Shown here piece by piece: positions 26,443 through 34,804 of a stretch of 64,000 nucleotides of DNA. This stretch comes from Methylobacterium ajmalii. GTDB taxonomy: Bacteria; Pseudomonadota; Alphaproteobacteria; Rhizobiales; Beijerinckiaceae. The translations under genes were made by a program, and so were the position numbers. The notes under the pieces were generated by a model that saw only the letters and a list, made by a program, of their open reading frames with translations, was not told the origin of the DNA and searched no databases. Every line of letters begins with the position of its first letter. Position 1 is the stretch's first letter. The stretch lies in the NCBI RefSeq assembly GCF_016613415.1, contig NZ_JACWCT010000156.1, positions 16,905 to 80,904 on the forward strand, in the 5' to 3' direction.

Positions 26443-26609
26443 CGCCCGCGTCGCGGGGAGGCCCGGCCGGGCTCGGCGCGAGCGGCCGCACACCGTAAGA
26501 GGGGTCCGCGCGCATGGTGCCGCGGCACCGGATCGGCTAGAGCTTGGCCGGATCGCCCGGGGGCGGGACGGTCGCGCCGGGGTTGCACGGCAGGGGGAGA
26601 GCGGGGCCG

Positions 26610-27062
26610 TTGGCGCTCGACGACGACATCGCGATCCTGGCCGCGGCGCCGCTGTTCGGATTGATGGACCGGGACGCCCTGCGGCTGATCTCGTTCGCGG
26701 CCGAGCGCCGCCGGCTGGCGCCCGGCGCCGTGCTGTTCTCCCGCGGCGCGCCGGCCGATGGCGGGTTCGTGGTGACGAGCGGCATCGTGGTGCTGGAGCC
26801 GCGCTCGCCCCACGGCGCGCCGGTCGAGGCCGGGCCGTCCGCGCTGATCGGGCAGACCGCCCTGTTCCTCCCCCTGGAGCGGCCGAGCACGGCCCGGGCC
26901 GGGGACGAGCCGGTCGAGGTGATGGTCGTCACCCAGGCGCTCATGCGCCGGGTGCTCGAGGTGTTTCCCGACGCGGCCGCGGTGATCCACGACGCGCTCG
27001 CCGACGAGCTCGCCGCGCTGACCCGTACCTTTGCCGGCAGCCGCGCCGCCGACCCGGCGTGA
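26610..27062 (+). CDS. Cyclic nucleotide-binding-fold protein without DNA-binding domain
   Basis: 150 residues from a TTG at 26610, chosen because LALDDDIAILAAAPLFG looks like a natural start and a purine-rich AGGGGGAGAG precedes it. An in-frame TTG at 26544 would add 22 disordered residues. The core resembles a Crp-type effector domain (APLFGLMDRDALRLISFAAERRRLAPGAVLFSRGAPADGGFVVTSG, in consecutive segments), but no helix-turn-helix follows. It is probably a cyclic nucleotide or redox sensor that acts through protein contacts. It precedes dapD by 66 bases. Confidence 0.75.
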   Translation: MALDDDIAILAAAPLFGLMDRDALRLISFAAERRRLAPGAVLFSRGAPADGGFVVTSGIVVLEPRSPHGAPVEAGPSALIGQTALFLPLERPSTARAGDEPVEVMVVTQALMRRVLEVFPDAAAVIHDALADELAALTRTFAGSRAADPA

Positions 27063-27128
27063 CAGCGGGCCCGAGGCTTTGATAGAGGGGACGCCGACAC
27101 GACTTCCCTCCCGCCCTGGACGCCTCCC

Positions 27129-27974
<846 letters not shown>

Positions 27975-27997
27975 CGTCCCGTGCGGGACTAAAGTCC

Positions 27998-28020
27998 CGG
28001 GCGGGGCCGGACCCCGCCCG
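27998..28020. terminator. Bidirectional hairpin between dapD and panC
   Basis: A perfect 9-bp stem CGGGCGGGG/CCCCGCCCG with a five-base loop between convergent genes. A smaller hairpin GTCCCGTGCGGGAC lies just before it. Confidence 0.55.
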
Positions 28021-28034
28021 CCGTCGCGGTCGCG

Positions 28035-28898
28035 TCAGACCGCGACGTTGTCGATCAGGCGGGTGCGGCCGAGATAGGCCGCCACCAGCACCCGGGCCGG
28101 GCCCGCGACCCGATCCAGCGGCGCCAAGCTCTCGGCGTCGTTCACCGACAGGTACTGCACGGGCCCGAATCCCGCCGCCTCGAGCGCGGCCCGGCCCTCC
28201 GCCAGGGCGGGCGCCGTCGCCGCGCCGCCGCGCACCGCCGCGGCCACCCGCTGCAGCACCGCGTGGATCGTCGGCGCGGCCCGCCGCTCCTCGTCCGAGA
28301 GGTAGCGGTTGCGCGACGACAGGGCGAGGCCGTCGGCCTCCCGCACCGTCGGCACGCCCTCGATCGCCACCGGGACGTCGAGGTCGCGCGCCGCGCGCCG
28401 GATCACCTGGAGCTGCTGAAAGTCCTTCTCGCCGAACAGCGCGACGTCGGGCAGGGCCTGGAGCAGCAGCTTCGTCACCACGGTGGCGACGCCCGCGAAG
28501 TGCCCCGGCCGCACCGGGCCGCACAGGACGTCTGTCAGCCCTTCCACCGTCACGGTCGTGGCGAAGCCCGGCGGGTACATCGTCGCCACGTCGGGCAGGT
28601 AGGCGGCATCCGCCCCGGTCTCGGCGAGGAGCGCGATGTCGTCCTCGAGCACGCGGGGATAGCGCGAAAAGTCCTCGTTGGGGCCGAACTGCGTCGGGTT
28701 AACGAAGATGCTGACCACGACCCGCCGGCAGCGCGCCTGCGCCTGCCGCACCAGGGCGAGGTGCCCCTCGTGCAGGGCCCCCATGGTCGGCACCAGAGCC
28801 ACGGTCTCCCCGGCGTTCCGCCAGGCCCGCACCTGCGCCCGCAGGGCGGCGACGTCGCCGAGGCGCAGGACGGCGGAAGGGGAGGGGGGGGGCGTCAT
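28035..28898 (-). CDS. panC: Pantoate-beta-alanine ligase
   Basis: Makes pantothenate from pantoate, beta-alanine and ATP. 287 residues. The HIGH-like motif region is VPTMGALHEGHLALVRQA; IFVNPTQFGPNEDFSRYPR, LFGEKDFQQLQVIRR and the KMSKS-like DGLALSSRNRYLS follow. An AGGAG ribosome binding site lies just upstream of the start. It stands alone; panB and panD are not in the window. Confidence 0.96.
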   Translation of the reverse strand: MTPPPSPSAVLRLGDVAALRAQVRAWRNAGETVALVPTMGALHEGHLALVRQAQARCRRVVVSIFVNPTQFGPNEDFSRYPRVLEDDIALLAETGADAAYLPDVATMYPPGFATTVTVEGLTDVLCGPVRPGHFAGVATVVTKLLLQALPDVALFGEKDFQQLQVIRRAARDLDVPVAIEGVPTVREADGLALSSRNRYLSDEERRAAPTIHAVLQRVAAAVRGGAATAPALAEGRAALEAAGFGPVQYLSVNDAESLAPLDRVAGPARVLVAAYLGRTRLIDNVAV

Positions 28899-29197
28899 CG
28901 TGGAAGGCTCCTGTCGGTCGGACCGGCGCGACGGTAATCGGCGCGACGAGCCCGCGCCAGGGGAGCCTTGGAGGGAGGCGATCGGCCGATCGCGGACTGC
29001 ACGACGCCGAACGAATGGGATAGGGCGATCCCGCGATCGGCGTGCACGCCGCCGCCCTGTGCGAGGAGACGCCCCCCCTGACGCCGCGCGGCATCGACGG
29101 GGTCGTTCCGTTCAGGCCGGTCGCGACGTTCCACGTGCGCGGTCCCGGCGAGGTAGTCGGCGGCGACACTCCCGGCGCCGATCCCCGACCCGGCGAC
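28899..29197. other. Intergenic region upstream of panC
   Basis: 299 bases with no gene I can support. It contains the panC promoter region; overlapping open frames on both strands look like shadows. Confidence 0.4.
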
Positions 29198-29536
29198 CTA
29201 CCAGCAGCCCCGAGAGAGGCGCCGGCCGTACGGATCGTCGACGCCGCGCGGGGGCGGGAAGCCGTAGTAGCTCGGCTTGCCGATACCGAAGGGCGAGCCG
29301 ACATAGGTGGGATCGCCCGGCGCGTTGGTGGGCACGAAGCCCTGGCAGCCGGGATCGCCCCGGGTGCCGAGCGAGGCGTCGCTGTCGCCGCGGGGAAAGT
29401 AGCGCGGGGCCGGAACGGGGCCCGGCACGCGGCGGGGCTCCGGCCAGTAGCCCGGCTCGGGCATGTCGGCCGCCGCCGCCGGCCCGGCGAGGCCGAGGAC
29501 GATCGCGCCCGCCAGGAGCCTCACACTGTGACCCAT
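29198..29536 (-). CDS. Small secreted proline/glycine-rich protein
   Basis: 112 residues. The N-terminal signal peptide is plain (MGHSVRLLAGAIVLGLAGPAAAADM, cleavage after AAA). The mature part is rich in Pro, Gly, Arg and Tyr, with two cysteines and the repeating flavour PGYWPEPRRVPGPVPAPRYFP. I know no domain for it. It is likely a periplasmic or surface protein restricted to related genera. It has no obvious operon partner; ybaK ends upstream on the same strand. Confidence 0.6.
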   Translation of the reverse strand: MGHSVRLLAGAIVLGLAGPAAAADMPEPGYWPEPRRVPGPVPAPRYFPRGDSDASLGTRGDPGCQGFVPTNAPGDPTYVGSPFGIGKPSYYGFPPPRGVDDPYGRRLSRGCW

Positions 29537-29599
29537 CCCACGTCCCCGCCTGCGATCCGGGACCAGCCTTGGCGGATCGTGGTTAACGGGGCGTTTCCG

Positions 29600-30070
29600 T
29601 CAGGTCACGGCCTCGGTCCGCGCCTGCAGCACGCGCACGAGGTCGTCGGGCCTCACTCGCACCTGCAGCCCGCGCTGGCCGCCATTGACGAAGATCCCGG
29701 GGAGCGCGAGGGCGGCGGCGTCGACCAGGGTCGGCACCGCCCGCTTCTGCCCGAGCGGGCTGATGCCGCCGACATGGTAGCCGGTCAGCCGCTCGGCCTC
29801 GGGCGGGCGCATCATCGCGGCGGACTTGCCCGCGAAGGCCGCGGCGAGCTTCTTGAGCGAGACCTCCCGGTCGGAGGGCACCAGCACGCAGACCGGCTTG
29901 CCGTCGACGGCGGCCATCAGGGTCTTGAACACCTCGCCGGGCGACACGCCCATCGCCTCCGCGGCCTGGAGGCCGATGCGGGTCGCCTCCGGGTCGTAGT
30001 CGTAGGCGTGGACCGTGTGCGGGATGCCGGCGCGGGCGAGGACTTGCGTGGCGCGGGTGGTCTTCGACAT
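29600..30070 (-). CDS. ybaK: Cys-tRNA(Pro)/Cys-tRNA(Cys) deacylase YbaK/EbsC
   Basis: Trans-editing factor that hydrolyses Cys-tRNA-Pro made by ProRS errors. 156 residues in the YbaK/INS fold. Key features are VFKTLMAAVDGKPVCVLVPSDREVSLKKLA with the catalytic lysine of the family (the FKTL lysine), and GYHVGGISPLGQKRAVPTLVD, whose GGISPxGxK motif is diagnostic. It lies between the small secreted protein and the beta-lactamase, all on the same strand but with separate functions. Confidence 0.92.
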   Translation of the reverse strand: MSKTTRATQVLARAGIPHTVHAYDYDPEATRIGLQAAEAMGVSPGEVFKTLMAAVDGKPVCVLVPSDREVSLKKLAAAFAGKSAAMMRPPEAERLTGYHVGGISPLGQKRAVPTLVDAAALALPGIFVNGGQRGLQVRVRPDDLVRVLQARTEAVT

Positions 30071-30110
30071 CGGTGGCCGGGTCTTCGCAGGAGGCGTCTT
30101 CGCGGGCGGA

Positions 30111-31010
30111 TCAGGCGCCCGGGAAGCTCCGGGCGATCAGCCGGCCGACCTCGGCGTGCAGGGTGTCGCGCGCGGCGGGCTCGGCGGGTGATCCGGTGAG
30201 ATACACCGCCGCGAGGATCGGCGCACCGTCCGGGCGGTGGATCAGGGCCACCACGTTGGCGGTGCCGTTGTCGCCGGTGCCGGTCTTGTCGGCCGTGCGC
30301 CACCCCTCCGGCAGGCCGGCGCGGACGCGCTTGAGGCCGGTCGGGCTCTCGTGCATCCAGCCGACAAGCTTGCCGCGCGATTCCGCCGAGAGGGCCTGGC
30401 CGAGCAGGACGTTGTCGAGCAGCCCGACCATCGCCGCCGGGGTGGTGGTGTCGCGCGGGTCGCCGGCGATCGCGGTGTTGAGCGTCGGCTCGGTACGGTC
30501 TAGGCGGGTGACGCCGTCGCCGTGCGCCCGCGCGAAGGCGGTGATGCCGGCCGGACCGCCCATCGTGGCCAGCATCAGGTTGGCGGCGGTGTTGTCGCTC
30601 CAGACCACGGCGGCGGCGCAGAGCTCGGCCAGCGTCATGCCGGTCTCGACGTTCTTCGACGTCACCGGAGCGTAGCTGAGGAGGTCGTCGCGGCCGTAGG
30701 AGATGCGCCGGTTCAGGTCGTCCTGGCCCTTGTCCGCCCGGGCCAGCACCGCGGCGGCGGCGATCGCCTTGAAGGTGCTGCACATCGGGAAGCGCTCGTC
30801 GGCCCGGTGTCCGAAGCGCCGGCCGGTGGCGGTGTCGCGGACCTCGACGCCGAGCCGGCCGCCGTCGCGCCGCTCGAGCTGGGCGAGGCGGGCGGCGGCG
30901 TCCTCCATCGCGGCGGCGCCGCGCACCGCGCAGGTCGCGAGCGCCGCGCCGATCAGGGCGGCGCGACGGGTGAGGCCGGTGGCGGACCGGGAAAGGGCGA
31001 GATCGGACAT
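30111..31010 (-). CDS. bla: Class A beta-lactamase
   Basis: Periplasmic serine hydrolase of penicillins/cephalosporins. 299 residues. A twin-arginine-like signal (LTRRAALIGAALATCAVRGAAA) is followed by the class A motifs: S78-TFK (CSTFKAIAAAAVL), the SDN loop (VVWSDNTAANLML), the omega-loop E166 equivalent in RTEPTLN and the KTG triad (TADKTGTGDNG). All catalytic residues are present, so activity is expected. There is no neighbouring ampR-type regulator and no mobile element, which suggests a resident chromosomal gene. Confidence 0.94.
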   Translation of the reverse strand: MSDLALSRSATGLTRRAALIGAALATCAVRGAAAMEDAAARLAQLERRDGGRLGVEVRDTATGRRFGHRADERFPMCSTFKAIAAAAVLARADKGQDDLNRRISYGRDDLLSYAPVTSKNVETGMTLAELCAAAVVWSDNTAANLMLATMGGPAGITAFARAHGDGVTRLDRTEPTLNTAIAGDPRDTTTPAAMVGLLDNVLLGQALSAESRGKLVGWMHESPTGLKRVRAGLPEGWRTADKTGTGDNGTANVVALIHRPDGAPILAAVYLTGSPAEPAARDTLHAEVGRLIARSFPGA

Positions 31011-31172
31011 CGTGGCGGCTCCCTGCGGCGCGCGGTACGTCAGGGATGTCCGCGTGCCGCGCGACCTGGGCGATATCACGCTGAGGCCGTGACGGGATCG
31101 GGGCGCGGCGACGGGGTCCGCTGGAATGCTCCAGTGTGAGCCGCGCCGAGCGGAGCGCCCGGCGCGGCCGAT

Positions 31173-31188
31173 GGTTTCACGGGAAACA
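31173..31188. other. Degenerate parS-like palindrome
   Basis: GGTTTCACGGGAAACA differs from the parS core at one central base. It lies upstream of the beta-lactamase gene, 13 kb from the nearest intact-core site, so it may be chance or a weak ParB site. Confidence 0.3.
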
Positions 31189-31214
31189 CCACGGGCCGCG
31201 CGCCGTACCGACGC

Positions 31215-31436
31215 TCAGTGCGAACGCGGCGAGCGGCCCTTGCCGTCGGGGTCGTGGGCGTGGTGCCGGTCGCGCTCGCCGCCGCCGCCCGAGACGTGCG
31301 AGCGGCTGTCGCTGGTGGCCTCTCCCGGGGCCGGACCCGCCTGGGCGGTGGGGTCCGGCCGGTCGGGCCGCTGATGGCTGCTGCCGGGGCCGCCGTGATG
31401 GCGGTCGGCGGCGTCGGTCTTGGTCGACGTGCTCAT
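31215..31436 (-). CDS. Very small, hydrophilic, probably disordered protein (73 residues)
   Basis: 73 residues dominated by His, Gly, Ser, Asp, Arg and Pro (MSTSTKTDAADRHHGGPGSS...), with no hydrophobic core. A strong AAGGAG ribosome binding site nine bases upstream supports it as a real gene. It follows the 61-residue gene at 31458-31643 by 21 bases and is probably co-transcribed from the EcfG-type promoter there. The composition recalls hydrophilins and other desiccation/stress proteins; function is unproven. Confidence 0.6.
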   Translation of the reverse strand: MSTSTKTDAADRHHGGPGSSHQRPDRPDPTAQAGPAPGEATSDSRSHVSGGGGERDRHHAHDPDGKGRSPRSH

Positions 31437-31457
31437 GTGCGGAGACTCCTTCGCGGT

Positions 31458-31643
31458 TCAGCGGTCCTGCTGATGGCCCTGATGGGTCGTGTTCACCTTC
31501 GCGTTGCCGGACTGGCCGATCTTGTCCGGATCACGGGTCTGGCCCGTGTCCTTGGCGCCGGTCTCGGTCGGGGCGCGCTCGGCGCTGCCCGGTCCCTTGT
31601 CGGAGCGGTTGGCCGGCGGCACGGGGGGCGGGGAAGCGGTCAT
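31458..31643 (-). CDS. Very small hydrophilic protein (61 residues) behind an EcfG-type promoter
   Basis: 61 residues, mostly Pro, Ser, Thr, Gly, Lys and Asp (MTASPPPVPPANRSDKGPGS... ending THQGHQQDR). It has no domain and no membrane segment. The ribosome binding site GAGGGAG lies nine bases upstream of the ATG. A GGAAC-N16-CGTT promoter sits about 70 bases upstream, so it is likely induced by the general stress response sigma factor. Like its downstream neighbour it is expected to be disordered. Confidence 0.6.
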   Translation of the reverse strand: MTASPPPVPPANRSDKGPGSAERAPTETGAKDTGQTRDPDKIGQSGNAKVNTTHQGHQQDR

Positions 31644-31710
31644 GCGGATCTCCCTCGTCTCAAGCGTCGGCCGATCGAGCGCGCATGGCCCGTCGCCGAT
31701 GGGGCCGGTC

Positions 31711-31735
31711 AACGCCCTCTGCCTGCCCGCGTTCC
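31711..31735 (-). promoter_or_regulatory. EcfG-type (general stress response) promoter
   Basis: On the minus strand GGAAC (31735-31731), 16 bases, then CGTT (31714-31711). This matches the alphaproteobacterial general-stress sigma consensus and points at the small-protein pair at 31643-31215. Confidence 0.65.
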
Positions 31736-31805
31736 GCGCGACATCGACCCCAAAATACTCCTTTACAGTATGAGTATTGTCCCGAACCGGCCCAGATGGT
31801 CGACG

Positions 31806-32213
31806 TTGGGCCGGACAGCCGATCCCGACATGGGCGCGGCCTTGCGCCGCCACATCGCCGAGACGCGCGACCGGCTCGACGAGGCGCTGGCGGCGATGTC
31901 GTAGAGCCCCTCGGCCCTGAAGGAGGGCGGGCTCGGTTTCATCGGCAACATGGCGGCTTTGGCCCACGCGCCGGGCCAGGACGAGATCCTGAAGAATGCC
32001 TTCGCCGATCGCGCCTTCGAGAACGACGAGGCGGCGGCCTACGACGCGCCGACCACGCTGGCCGAGGCCGCCGGCCAGGGTGCCCGGCTGCCGGCCTTCG
32101 AGATGTCGCTGCGCGAGGAGCTGGCGATGGCGCAAAAGATGGCCGACCTCGTGCGGCCGACGACGCAACGTTACCTCGAACTCACGGTCAGTGGCGACAA
32201 GGCGGATCGCTGA
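31806..32213 (+). pseudogene. Ferritin-like DUF892 (YciF-type) gene remnant with in-frame TAG
   Basis: One continuous frame reads GRTADPDMGAALRRHIAETRDRL..., then a TAG at 31902-31904, then SPSALKEGGLGFIGNMAAL and an AYDAPTTLAEAAGQ / SLREELAMAQKMADLV helix pair. This matches the C-terminal two-thirds of DUF892 ferritin-like proteins, in which the stop position is normally a glutamate (GESPSALKE), so GAG to TAG is the simplest change. The N-terminal helix and a sensible start are missing, and several core residues look altered (ENDEAAAYD). The functional relatives are stress-induced. Pseudogene status is inferred; stop-codon readthrough is unlikely with the truncated start. Confidence 0.65.
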
Positions 32214-32274
32214 AGATCAAAGCCCGTCGACGCATCAAGGGTGATGCTGATATGTACTTCCATCCCACCCATGA

Positions 32275-32394
32275 CCTCATCCTGAGGTGCGACTGAAAGG
32301 GGTCTCGAAGAAGATCTCCAGGAATCGCAGCGATATCTGGAGACCTCCTTCGAGGTCATTCGATTGTCAATCGACCGACACCTCAGGATGAGGT
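32275..32394. repeat. Nested palindromic intergenic repeat, copy 1
   Basis: Outer arms ACCTCATCCTGAGGTG (32275-32290) and its perfect complement (32379-32394), with an inner imperfect inverted repeat (about 32308-32356, 16 of 19 pairs). The whole would fold as one long hairpin. A copy of the same architecture is at 60996-61114. Confidence 0.75.
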
Positions 32395-32425
32395 CCAGGG
32401 TGAGATAGAGCGACCAGACACGCCG

Positions 32426-33139
32426 TCAGAGCCGGAACAGCCCGCCCCGGCCGGTAATCCGGCCGGGATCGGCACCCGCCGCGCGCAAGGCCGCCCACAG
32501 GGTGACGGTGATCGAATCGAAGACCGGGATGCCGAGCTCGGCCTCCAGCTCCTCGACCATCGCCGCACCCGCCATGTTGGTACAGACGATCGCCACGGCT
32601 TGCGCGCCCTCGGCGGCCACGGCCCGCGCCATGGCGGCGACCTCGGAAACCGGCACCTCCGCGAAGGAGAAGTTGTCGGACAGGCCGCAATGCCGCTCGG
32701 CCGTGCAGTCGAACCCGGCCGCCCCCCAGTTCGCCTGGATCCTGGCCTGCACGTCGCCGGTATAGGGCGTGACGAGGCCGACCCGGCGGATGCCCGCGCG
32801 GGTGAAGGCATCGCGAAAGCCCAGCACGGCGGTCGCCGCCGGGATACCGGTGACGTCGGTGATCCGGGCGCACAGGGCCTCGTCGCGGGCAAAGCCCAGC
32901 CACGCCGCCGAGGTGCCGTTCCAGGCGATGGCGTCGACCTTGGCATCGGCGAGGAGCCCGGCGGCCGACAGGATCGGCGCCTCGTCGAACTGCCCGAGCC
33001 CGGCCGCCGACAGGGTGATCTCGGTGACGCGAAAGCGCGAGAAGTGCGCCGTGATCCCGGGCGCGGCGTGCAGGAGGTCGGCGGTCGCCGGTTCGAGCCG
33101 GGTGTTCGACGACGGGGTGAGCATGCCGAGGCGGATCAT
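32426..33139 (-). CDS. Asp/Glu racemase-superfamily enzyme, arylmalonate decarboxylase/maleate isomerase type
   Basis: 237 residues of the aspartate/glutamate racemase superfamily. The second catalytic cysteine is present (VAIVCTNMAGAAM, C186), but the first cysteine position is glycine (AWNGTSAAWLG, G75), the same layout as arylmalonate decarboxylase (G74/C188). It is thus more likely a decarboxylase or an isomerase variant than a two-cysteine racemase or maleate isomerase. The start overlaps the ABC ATPase stop (TGATG), so it is the last gene of the transporter operon and probably acts on the imported compound. Substrate unknown. Confidence 0.78.
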   Translation of the reverse strand: MIRLGMLTPSSNTRLEPATADLLHAAPGITAHFSRFRVTEITLSAAGLGQFDEAPILSAAGLLADAKVDAIAWNGTSAAWLGFARDEALCARITDVTGIPAATAVLGFRDAFTRAGIRRVGLVTPYTGDVQARIQANWGAAGFDCTAERHCGLSDNFSFAEVPVSEVAAMARAVAAEGAQAVAIVCTNMAGAAMVEELEAELGIPVFDSITVTLWAALRAAGADPGRITGRGGLFRL

Positions 33140-33909
33140 CAGGCGGCGGCCTTCCTGGTCGATTCCTCGCGGATCATCCCGAGCACCCGGCGCTTCATGT
33201 CGTTGAAGTCCGGGCTCGTCACGTCCCGCGGCCGGGGCAGATCGAAGGGGATGAACTCGCGGATGCGGCCCGGGCGCCGGCTCATCACGGCGATGCGGCT
33301 CGCCAGCACCAGCGCCTCGTCGACCGAGTGGGTGACGAACACCACCGTGGCGCCGACCCGCTGCCAGATCGCGACCAGCTCCTCCTGCATCTCGATCTTG
33401 GTCTGGGCGTCGAGGGCCGCGAAGGGCTCGTCCATCAGGATCACCGCCGGGTTCATCAGGAGCGCCCGGGCGATGCCGACCCGCTGACTCATCCCGCCCG
33501 AGAGCTCCGCCGGGTAGTGCCGCTCGAAGCCGGTGAGCCCGACGAGATCGATGTAGGTCTTGGCCCGCTCGTGCCGCTCGGCCTTGCCCATCCCCTTCAG
33601 CTTGAGATGGAAGGCGACGTTGTCGATCACCGTGAGCCAGGGCATCAGCGTCGGCTGCTGAAAGACCACGCCGCGGTCGGCGCCCGGCCGCTCGACCCGC
33701 CTGCCCGCGACGCGAACCTCGCCGGCGCTCGGCGCCTCGAAGCCCGCGATCATGTTGAGCAGGGTGGACTTGCCGCAGCCCGAGGGGCCGAGCAGGCAGA
33801 CGAACTCGCCCGCCTCGATCGTGGCCCGGGTGCGGTCCACCGCCACGAGGTCGCGCCCGTCGCGGTCGCGAAAGACTTTCTGGACGTCGGCGAGGTCGAT
33901 CGCGCTCAT
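33139..33909 (-). CDS. ABC transporter ATP-binding protein (nitrate/sulfonate/taurine type)
   Basis: 256 residues. Walker A LLGPSGCGKSTLL, Q-loop QPTLMPWLTV, signature LSGGMSQRVGIARAL, Walker B VILMDEPFAALD and the H-loop FVTHSVDEAL are all present, so ATP hydrolysis is expected. It energises the permease at 33941 (31 bases upstream in the transcript) with the binding protein at 34788. The family imports small organic anions, sulfonates, nitrate or pyrimidine-like compounds. The stop overlaps the next gene's start by one base. Confidence 0.9.
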   Translation of the reverse strand: MSAIDLADVQKVFRDRDGRDLVAVDRTRATIEAGEFVCLLGPSGCGKSTLLNMIAGFEAPSAGEVRVAGRRVERPGADRGVVFQQPTLMPWLTVIDNVAFHLKLKGMGKAERHERAKTYIDLVGLTGFERHYPAELSGGMSQRVGIARALLMNPAVILMDEPFAALDAQTKIEMQEELVAIWQRVGATVVFVTHSVDEALVLASRIAVMSRRPGRIREFIPFDLPRPRDVTSPDFNDMKRRVLGMIREESTRKAAA

Positions 33910-33940
33910 GGGATTCTCCGCGGGAAAGGAGCGGGGCGGG

Positions 33941-34804
33941 TCACCGCCCCTGCACCGTCGTGCCCTTCTGCCAGTGCAGCACCGAGGCCATCAGCGCCTT
34001 GAGGCCGAGATCGGACAGGTATCCGAGCAGCCCGATCGAGATCATCGCGGCAAGCACGATGTCGTAGCGCAGGAAGTAGTAGGAATCCCACAGCACGTAG
34101 CCGAGCCCGCTCTTCACCGCGACCATCTCGGCGGTCACCGTCAGCATCCAGGCCGAGCCGATGGCGATGCGAAGACCCGAGAAGATCGACGGCAGGGCGG
34201 CGGGCAGCACGATGTCGGTGAGGAGCTGGCGCTCGGAGGCCCCCATCATCGCGCCGGCCCGGATCAGGTTGCGGTCGACCCCGCGCACCCCGTGGATGGT
34301 GTTCATCAGGACGGGGAAGAACGCGCCGAGAAAGACCAGGAAGATCGCCGGCTTGTCGGCGATGCCGAACCAGATGATGGCGAGCGGGATCCACGAGACC
34401 GGCGGGATCGGCCGCAGCATCTGCAGGGTCGGCTCGACGGTGCGCTCGACGAGCCGCCACCAGCCGATCGCGACCCCGATCAGAACCGCCGAGACCGCCG
34501 CTATGGCGTAGCCAGCCGCCACCCGGGTCAGGCTCGCCAGCGCGTCCGCCACCCAGTGGCCGGAATAGGTCTGGGTGCTCTCGTCGATCCCGAAGAGCCA
34601 GTCGCCCAGCGCGTGCAGCACGGCGCTCGGGGCCGGCAGGAGCGCCGCCGGCAGGGCGCCGGAGCGGGCAAACGCCTCCCAGCCGGCGACGAGGAGGAGT
34701 GGCAGCGCCGCCCGCTCGGCGAAGGCGACGAGGCGCCGGGGCAGCCGGCGGGCGGGGGCCGGCGTCGCGGGGGCGAGCGGCGCCGTCTCAGTAGCCGAGG
34801 CCAT
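33941..34804 (-). CDS. ABC transporter permease (SsuC/TauC-like)
   Basis: 287 residues, about six membrane segments. The binding-protein-dependent transport signature that contacts the ATPase (EAA loop) is around GAMMGASERQLLTDIVLPAALPSIFSGLRI. The N-terminus is a 30-residue Ala/Pro/Arg-rich cytoplasmic tail. The start overlaps the end of the binding-protein gene by 17 bases, consistent with coupling. Part of the importer encoded at 33139-35798. Confidence 0.88.
   Translation of the reverse strand: MASATETAPLAPATPAPARRLPRRLVAFAERAALPLLLVAGWEAFARSGALPAALLPAPSAVLHALGDWLFGIDESTQTYSGHWVADALASLTRVAAGYAIAAVSAVLIGVAIGWWRLVERTVEPTLQMLRPIPPVSWIPLAIIWFGIADKPAIFLVFLGAFFPVLMNTIHGVRGVDRNLIRAGAMMGASERQLLTDIVLPAALPSIFSGLRIAIGSAWMLTVTAEMVAVKSGLGYVLWDSYYFLRYDIVLAAMISIGLLGYLSDLGLKALMASVLHWQKGTTVQGR

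Noticed and set aside
28699..29304. Minus-strand open frame of 201 codons upstream of panC
   Set aside because: It overlaps the panC N-terminus and the promoter gap, and has repetitive Arg/Pro/Ser composition with no supporting ribosome binding site.
30111..31010. Beta-lactamase as recently acquired resistance gene
   Set aside because: No insertion sequence, integron or composition change surrounds it, and codon use matches its neighbours.
31755..31777. ATACTC-N11-GAGTAT inverted repeat
   Set aside because: Six-base arms with a long spacer could be chance, and no gene start clearly depends on it.
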